Part shown: positions 6,637 through 9,161 of the stretch, piece after piece
How positions within the stretch are numbered: position 1 is the stretch's first letter
How the letters are laid out: every line of letters starts with the position of its first letter
Assembly: GCA_002498285.1 (NCBI GenBank)
Contig: DAGU01000102.1
Location: 16,581-25,741 of the forward strand
Direction: 5' to 3'
Length of the DNA stretch: 9,161 nt
Origin: Methanomassiliicoccus sp. UBA386
GTDB taxonomy: Archaea > Thermoplasmatota > Thermoplasmata > Methanomassiliicoccales > Methanomassiliicoccaceae
The notes under the pieces: model-generated
What the model was told of the DNA's origin: nothing
The model's database searches: none
Seen by the model: only the letters and a program-made list of their open reading frames with translations
Translations under genes and position numbers: made by a program

Positions 6637-7455
6637 ATGCGCATTCTGATCATCGGGTGCGGCTCCATCGGCAGCGTTCTGGCCAAGGCGGTCCACGACA
6701 TGCCGGAGGTGGACAAGCTCTACGTCACGGACATGAGCGCAGACTACGCCCGCCACCTGGTGGACAGCCTGGAAAAGGCCGAGTACGTGAGCGGTAAGAG
6801 CGAGCAGCTGTGCAAGACCCTCACCGAGGTCGATCTGGCAGTGGAGGCGGCCAGCCAGGAGGCCGCGGCCAGGTACGTTCCGTTCGTTCTGGAGAACGGC
6901 GTGGATGTCATGGTGATGTCGGTCGGGGCGTTCACGGACGACCAGTTCAGGGAAAGATGCTTCACCCTGGCCAAGAAGCACCGCTCCCGAATCTATGTGC
7001 CTTCCGGAGCGATCTGCGGCACCGACGGCCTCCGCGCCGCCGCCTCAGCAGGCATCTCGGAGGTCCATCTCACCACGAGGAAAGGGCCCAAGGGCCTGAG
7101 GGGAGCGCCCGGCCTGGCCATGCGCGGCATCGATGTCGATTCGCTCACCGAGGCCACCGTGGTGTTCGAGGGGAGCGCCCGCGACGCGACCGTTCAGTTC
7201 CCCAAGAACCTCAACGTGGCGGCGACCATATCTCTTCTGGGAGTGGGCTTTGAACAGACGCGTGTCACCATCATATGCGATCCGGCGGCCGAACGAAACT
7301 CCCACACCCTGACGGTGAAGGGCGACTTCGGCGAGCTGAGGTCGGAGACGCAGAACGTGCCGTCGCCCATCAACCCGGCGACCTCGTACCTGGCCGCCCT
7401 GTCGGCCATCGCGGCCATCAGGCGCATACTGGGAAATGTCTGGATAGGCGTTTGA
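6637..7455 (+). CDS. nadX: L-aspartate dehydrogenase (NAD biosynthesis)
   Basis: 272 aa. The Rossmann motif IIGCGSIGSVLA (5-16) binds NAD(P). YVPSGAICGTDGLRAA (120-135), LTTRKGPKGL (145-154), VQFPKNLNVAATISL (186-200) and the substrate-site NSHTL with catalytic His223, followed by GDFGELRSE, are diagnostic. NVPSPINPATSYLAALSAIA (240-259) closes the family pattern. The enzyme oxidises L-aspartate to iminoaspartate, which quinolinate synthase NadA condenses with dihydroxyacetone phosphate; it replaces the FAD-dependent aspartate oxidase NadB in many archaea. NadA and NadC genes are not in the window. The gene stands alone on its strand with its own promoter, and a strong hairpin begins 5 nt after the stop. 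Confidence 0.93.
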   Translation: MRILIIGCGSIGSVLAKAVHDMPEVDKLYVTDMSADYARHLVDSLEKAEYVSGKSEQLCKTLTEVDLAVEAASQEAAARYVPFVLENGVDVMVMSVGAFTDDQFRERCFTLAKKHRSRIYVPSGAICGTDGLRAAASAGISEVHLTTRKGPKGLRGAPGLAMRGIDVDSLTEATVVFEGSARDATVQFPKNLNVAATISLLGVGFEQTRVTIICDPAAERNSHTLTVKGDFGELRSETQNVPSPINPATSYLAALSAIAAIRRILGNVWIGV

Positions 7456-7460
7456 GCCCG

Positions 7461-7496
7461 CGTGCCGGACATCGTGGCGACGCGATGACCGGCACG
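7461..7496 (+). other. Long hairpin with GCGA (GNRA) tetraloop just after nadX
   Basis: An outer stem of 8 bp (CGTGCCGG with CCGGCACG), one A-A mismatch and an inner stem of 7 bp (including one G-T wobble) close a GCGA loop. That gives 15 pairs over 36 nt, starting 5 nt after the nadX TGA. No T-run follows on the plus strand, so a simple terminator is doubtful. It may protect the 3' end, mark a processing site, or open a structured RNA element. Confidence 0.7.
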
Positions 7497-7501
7497 ACGC
7501 C

Positions 7502-7517
7502 AGCGGTGCGCACCGCT
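7502..7517. repeat. 16-bp perfect palindrome AGCGGTGCGCACCGCT
   Basis: Each half (AGCGGTGC and GCACCGCT) is the exact reverse complement of the other. It can act as a two-fold protein site in DNA or as a 6-bp stem with a GCGC loop in RNA. It lies 5 nt after the large hairpin downstream of nadX. Confidence 0.65.
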
Positions 7518-7622
7518 CGAAGGTCCATTGCAACAGCATATCTTGTCACAGAAGCCAGGGCCGGATCAGGCAGGAAAACCAGCCAAGAATTGTCGGAAAA
7601 TAGCCGCATTCGAGTCCGCTGC

Positions 7623-7640
7623 CATGTCCGAAAGGACATG
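7623..7640 (+). other. Perfect 7-bp hairpin with GAAA tetraloop
   Basis: CATGTCC pairs with GGACATG around a GAAA loop, a classic stable GNRA hairpin when transcribed on the plus strand. On the minus strand the loop would be TTTC, so the plus strand is the likelier functional sense. It is followed by AACTGATGAAGG. No neighbouring gene explains it. Confidence 0.6.
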
Positions 7641-7655
7641 AACTGATGAAGGAAA

Positions 7656-7679
7656 CAAAAGAAGACGCCCCGAAGGGCG
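7656..7679 (-). terminator. UUCG-tetraloop hairpin and T-rich tail after the H1-like-tail gene
   Basis: On the minus strand, CGCCC-TTCG-GGGCG (7679-7666) forms a 5-bp stem with the exceptionally stable C(UUCG)G loop, 9 nt after the TAA. TCTTCTTTTG follows. Archaeal termination relies mainly on the U-rich tract; the stem would add pausing or 3'-end protection. Confidence 0.5.
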
Positions 7680-7688
7680 AAGGTGTTT

Positions 7689-8036
7689 TTACTTCTTCTT
7701 CGCCGGGGCCTTCTTGGCGGCGGGCTTGGCGGCCTCAGGCTTCTTAGCAGGAGCCTTCGCAGCCGGCTTCTTGGCGGGCGCCTTGGCCTCCTTCGCCGGA
7801 GCCTTGGGGGCAGCCTTCTTGGGAGCAGGCTCCTCGGCCTCTTCCTCCTCAGCCTCTTCCTCCTCGGCCTCCTCGTAGTCGAGGAAGTCCAGCATGGCCT
7901 CCTCCAGGTCGGCCAGCATCTCCATGGCCTCGTCCTTCTTGTCCTTCTCCAGGAGGTCGAGGGCCTCGGAGATCATGTCCAGCATGCTTTCCAGTTCGTT
8001 GTCGAGATCCTCAAAGGCAGTGCCTAGTGTAACCAT
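7689..8036 (-). CDS. Small protein with acidic helical domain and histone-H1-like Ala/Lys/Pro tail
   Basis: 115 aa from ATG 8036. Residues about 5-54 (FEDLDNELESMLDMISEALD, then a second helix with EAMEMLADLEEAMLDFLD) look like an acidic two-helix or coiled-coil hairpin. Residues about 55-69 are nearly all Glu/Ala. Residues 70-115 consist only of Ala, Lys, Pro and Glu, with repeated APAKK/PAAK units as in histone H1 and bacterial H1-like tails. It has no Cys or Trp and no signal peptide. A GTG at 8045 is in frame, but the ATG at 8036 has GGTGA at spacing 5, so I prefer it. The TATA box at 8085-8093 would give a leader of about 26 nt. I do not recognise the family. The tail suggests nucleic-acid binding; the opposite charges could allow self-association or masking. 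It is a single-gene unit with its own promoter and terminator. Confidence 0.8.
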   Translation of the reverse strand: MVTLGTAFEDLDNELESMLDMISEALDLLEKDKKDEAMEMLADLEEAMLDFLDYEEAEEEEAEEEEAEEPAPKKAAPKAPAKEAKAPAKKPAAKAPAKKPEAAKPAAKKAPAKKK

Positions 8037-8084
8037 ATGAATCACCGGGTTTCTTGCTCTATCACGTTACACTCCTTTTTATTA

Positions 8085-8093
8085 TTTAAAAAA
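8085..8093 (-). promoter_or_regulatory. TATA box for the H1-like-tail gene
   Basis: The minus strand reads TTTTTTAAATAATAAAAA across 8076-8093, the most A/T-rich stretch of the window. Initiation about 26 nt downstream (near 8062) gives a short leader containing the GGTGA ribosome site before ATG 8036. The strong box suggests high expression. Confidence 0.6.
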
Positions 8094-8119
8094 TTGTGAT
8101 TGCTCCAAAATAATGTGAA

Positions 8120-8179
8120 GGGACGTGCGTCCACCCGAGGGGACGCCGTGCCGCTGGAGACCTAACTAGGGAGCGGCGC
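8120..8179 (+). other. Two consecutive hairpins in the divergent promoter region
   Basis: GCGTCC (8127-8132) pairs with GGACGC (8141-8146). GTGCCGCT (8148-8155) pairs with AGCGGCGC (8172-8179), an 8-bp stem with one G-T wobble that encloses CCTAACTAGG. The first CGTCC can also pair with an upstream GGACG (8121-8125), so two folds compete. The region lies upstream of the TATA box of the formyltransferase gene, so it should not be in that gene's mRNA. It is either an operator region or a small separate transcript. Confidence 0.4.
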
Positions 8180-8194
8180 CGACCAGGTTGTAAA

Positions 8195-8203
8195 AATTAT
8201 ATA
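8195..8203 (+). promoter_or_regulatory. TATA box for the formyltransferase gene; decides its start codon
   Basis: AATTATATA in the run TAAAAATTATATAAT. Its centre is only 16 nt before the ATG at 8215, too close for archaeal initiation. Transcription about 26 nt downstream (near 8225) would exclude the 8215 start and leave a leader with GGTGA (8232-8236) before the ATG at 8239. Confidence 0.6.
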
Positions 8204-8238
8204 ATGAGCTGTCGATGGGCATCGCCGAGTGGGTGATT

Positions 8239-8988
8239 ATGAAGAGTATCGGCTGGTTCACGACCGCCAGGGGCCCAGGCTCTTATGGGCTTTTCAAGAC
8301 CATGATGGACCGCATAGGAAGCGGCGACATCGATGCCGAGATCTCGTTCGTCTTCATCAACCGTGAGATCAAGGGAAATGAATGCCGCAGGAAGCTGGTC
8401 GAGATGGCCGAGGCGAACAACATTCCGGTGATCATCTTCCCGTCCGACTCGTTCCGGCCGGACCTCAAGGCCAGCGATATGAATGCGTGGCGGGACGCCT
8501 ACGGAGAGGGCCTAAGGGAGCGCATCGCCCCTTACGCCATGGACCTGGGCGTGCTGGCCGGCTACATGCTCATCGTGGACCCGGAGACCTGCCGCCAGCA
8601 TCTGCTGATCAACCTCCATCCCGCCCTCCCAGACACCTACAAGGGGACGTGGAACGAGATCGTGGTCAAGGTAGCCGAGAGCTCCGACGCCTCCTATGGC
8701 GCCACGGTGCACCTGTGCAGCCCGGTGCTGGACTGCGGCGCCCCCATCGCCTTCGACTCGTTCCCGGTCGACGACCTGAGAGGGAGCGTGTCCAGGGAAG
8801 AGCTGGCCCAGGCGATAAGGCAGAGGGAGGTGGAGCGCGAGGTGCCGTTGCTCATGGAGGCGCTGAAGCTGCTCGTCAGCGACGAGGTCGTGGTGCGGGG
8901 CGAGGAGCTTTTCGATCGCCGGGGCCGCAAGCTCGAGGGGCCGGCCGATCTGTCCGAACAGGTATCGGCCGCGGTCGAGCAAGCGTAA
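8239..8988 (+). CDS. PurN-like formyltransferase (phosphoribosylglycinamide formyltransferase family)
   Basis: 249 aa from ATG 8239. An upstream ATG at 8215 would add 8 residues but lies too close to the TATA box. KSIGWFTTARGPGSYGLF (2-19) replaces the SGNGSN phosphate loop of bacterial PurN. LAGYMLIVDPE (106-116) and LLINLHPALPDTYKG (122-136) carry the catalytic Asn125 and His127, and VLDCGAPIAFDSFPV (163-177) carries catalytic Asp165, matching N106/H108/D144 of E. coli GART. The likely reaction is transfer of formyl from 10-formyl-tetrahydrofolate to glycinamide ribonucleotide in purine synthesis. The altered N-terminal loop and the longer C-terminal tail place it in a divergent subgroup, so another formyl acceptor cannot be excluded. 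Many archaea use formate-dependent PurT instead. It has its own promoter and no operon partner. Confidence 0.8.
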   Translation: MKSIGWFTTARGPGSYGLFKTMMDRIGSGDIDAEISFVFINREIKGNECRRKLVEMAEANNIPVIIFPSDSFRPDLKASDMNAWRDAYGEGLRERIAPYAMDLGVLAGYMLIVDPETCRQHLLINLHPALPDTYKGTWNEIVVKVAESSDASYGATVHLCSPVLDCGAPIAFDSFPVDDLRGSVSREELAQAIRQREVEREVPLLMEALKLLVSDEVVVRGEELFDRRGRKLEGPADLSEQVSAAVEQA

Positions 8989-8996
8989 GTATAAAC
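8989..8996 (+). promoter_or_regulatory. TATA box for the right-edge peptidase gene, abutting the upstream stop
   Basis: GTATAAAC begins right after the TAA of the formyltransferase gene. Its centre is about 35 nt before the ATG at 9028, implying a leader of roughly 9 nt with a weak GTGA (9020-9023) as possible ribosome site. Confidence 0.5.
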
Positions 8997-9027
8997 CGCC
9001 TCTCGACGCTCACCGTCCAGTGAGTCA

Positions 9028-9161
9028 ATGAATCGAGTCCAGCGCATATTCTCTAGAATCGAAGAGCCTGTCGACGCTATCCTTCTGATGAGTTCCGAGG
9101 AGCCCCTCCTCGATGTTTCCTTCTTCTACGCCACCGGCATCAAGGGCGGCCTGTTCGAGGA
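9028..9161 (+). CDS. Aminopeptidase P / Xaa-Pro dipeptidase family protein, N-terminal part (cut by window edge)
   Basis: 44 codons are visible from the ATG at 9028, continuing past the right edge. The sequence runs MNRVQRIFSRIEEPVDAILLM, then SSEEPLLDVSFFYATG and IKGGLFE. DAILLM followed by a D-x-x-FFYATG-x-x-x-GLFE pattern is typical of the creatinase N-terminal domain of Xaa-Pro peptidases (M24B), whose metal-binding catalytic domain would lie downstream. An in-frame alternative start is not seen; the nearby GTG at 9020 runs into a stop. These enzymes cleave X-Pro bonds in peptide turnover. The assignment rests on the N-terminal motif alone. Confidence 0.7.
   Translation, partial: MNRVQRIFSRIEEPVDAILLMSSEEPLLDVSFFYATGIKGGLFE

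Larger units (their letters stand above)
7456..7688. other. Non-coding interval between nadX and the convergent H1-like-tail gene
   Basis: These 233 nt hold the 7461-7496 hairpin, the 16-bp palindrome, a third hairpin at 7623-7640 and the terminator at 7666-7679. The middle (about 7518-7622) shows no tRNA, no convincing ORF and no clear repeat. Short frames crossing it have no SD and no family features. A small structured RNA is possible but no strong TATA box is seen for one. Confidence 0.5.

Noticed and set aside
7600..7625. Possible tRNA T-loop (TTCGAGT) in the nadX downstream interval
   Set aside because: The flanking bases do not form a T-stem (the closing pair is A-C), and no acceptor or anticodon arm fits.
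7418..7639. 73-codon minus-strand frame across the nadX 3' region
   Set aside because: It has no SD, no recognisable motif, and crosses three RNA-like hairpins and the nadX terminus.
7623..7656. Hammerhead-ribozyme-like words (CTGATGA followed by GAAAC) next to the GAAA hairpin
   Set aside because: Only two bases separate CTGATGA from GGAAAC, leaving no stem II, and no matching stem I/III with a cleavage site was found.
7641..7680. Possible C/D-box sRNA from the TGATGA word
   Set aside because: The preceding base is C instead of a purine and no CUGA D or D' box follows at suitable distance.
8215..8238. Upstream ATG for the formyltransferase
   Set aside because: It is about 16 nt from the TATA centre and lies upstream of the likely transcript start; the ATG at 8239 has GGTGA and begins at the first expected strand.
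1..9161. CRISPR arrays, insertion sequences, integrase or phage genes
   Set aside because: No repeat-spacer pattern, transposase motif or terminal inverted repeats were seen; the genes look like ordinary chromosomal housekeeping and accessory genes.

Overview
The window looks like chromosomal DNA from a GC-rich methanogenic archaeon, most plausibly a Methanomassiliicoccales/Thermoplasmata-type lineage. This is inferred from gene content, because no taxonomic marker gene is present. The archaeal evidence is an archease, an EhaR/COG4030-type HAD protein of methanogens, a mevalonate-pathway decarboxylase, an aspartate dehydrogenase, and A/T-rich TATA boxes about 26-30 nt upstream of start codons that lack a Shine-Dalgarno (SD) sequence (leaderless genes). 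Genes inside operons do carry SD sequences. The window is tightly packed, with no gene-free stretch above 300 bases.

Bases 1-2894 (+): an operon holding the tail of one HyuA-like (hydantoinase/oxoprolinase A) protein, a complete HyuA-like ASKHA-fold protein of 681 aa with a winged-helix-like insert, and two small cysteine-rich DGC-type putative metal-binding proteins. The last three genes are joined by ATGA stop/start overlaps. No HyuB partner is visible, so the cluster is probably not a classical hydantoinase or oxoprolinase. It is the best candidate here for an undescribed system: an ATPase-like ASKHA protein working with two thiol/metal proteins.

Bases 2891-5119 (-): an EhaR-like HAD protein whose expected nucleophilic Asp is Asn, and upstream of it a PfkB-family kinase with a leaderless promoter. 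The HAD gene and the DGC operon meet tail to tail, and one CTAG tetranucleotide supplies both TAG stops.

Bases 5173-6533 (-): archease (RtcB tRNA-ligase cofactor) overlapping a diphosphomevalonate-decarboxylase-family gene. They form a two-gene operon whose promoter region is shared with the divergent nadX.

Bases 6637-7455 (+): nadX, aspartate dehydrogenase for NAD synthesis. Its 3' side (7456-7688) holds a long GNRA-capped hairpin, a 16-bp palindrome and a second GNRA hairpin. A UUCG-loop terminator serving the gene on the other strand is also there.

Bases 7689-8036 (-): a small protein with an acidic helical N-terminus and a histone-H1-like Ala/Lys/Pro tail. Across a 202-bp divergent region with paired hairpins lies a PurN-like formyltransferase (8239-8988, +). 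The start of an aminopeptidase P/Xaa-Pro peptidase gene runs off the right edge.
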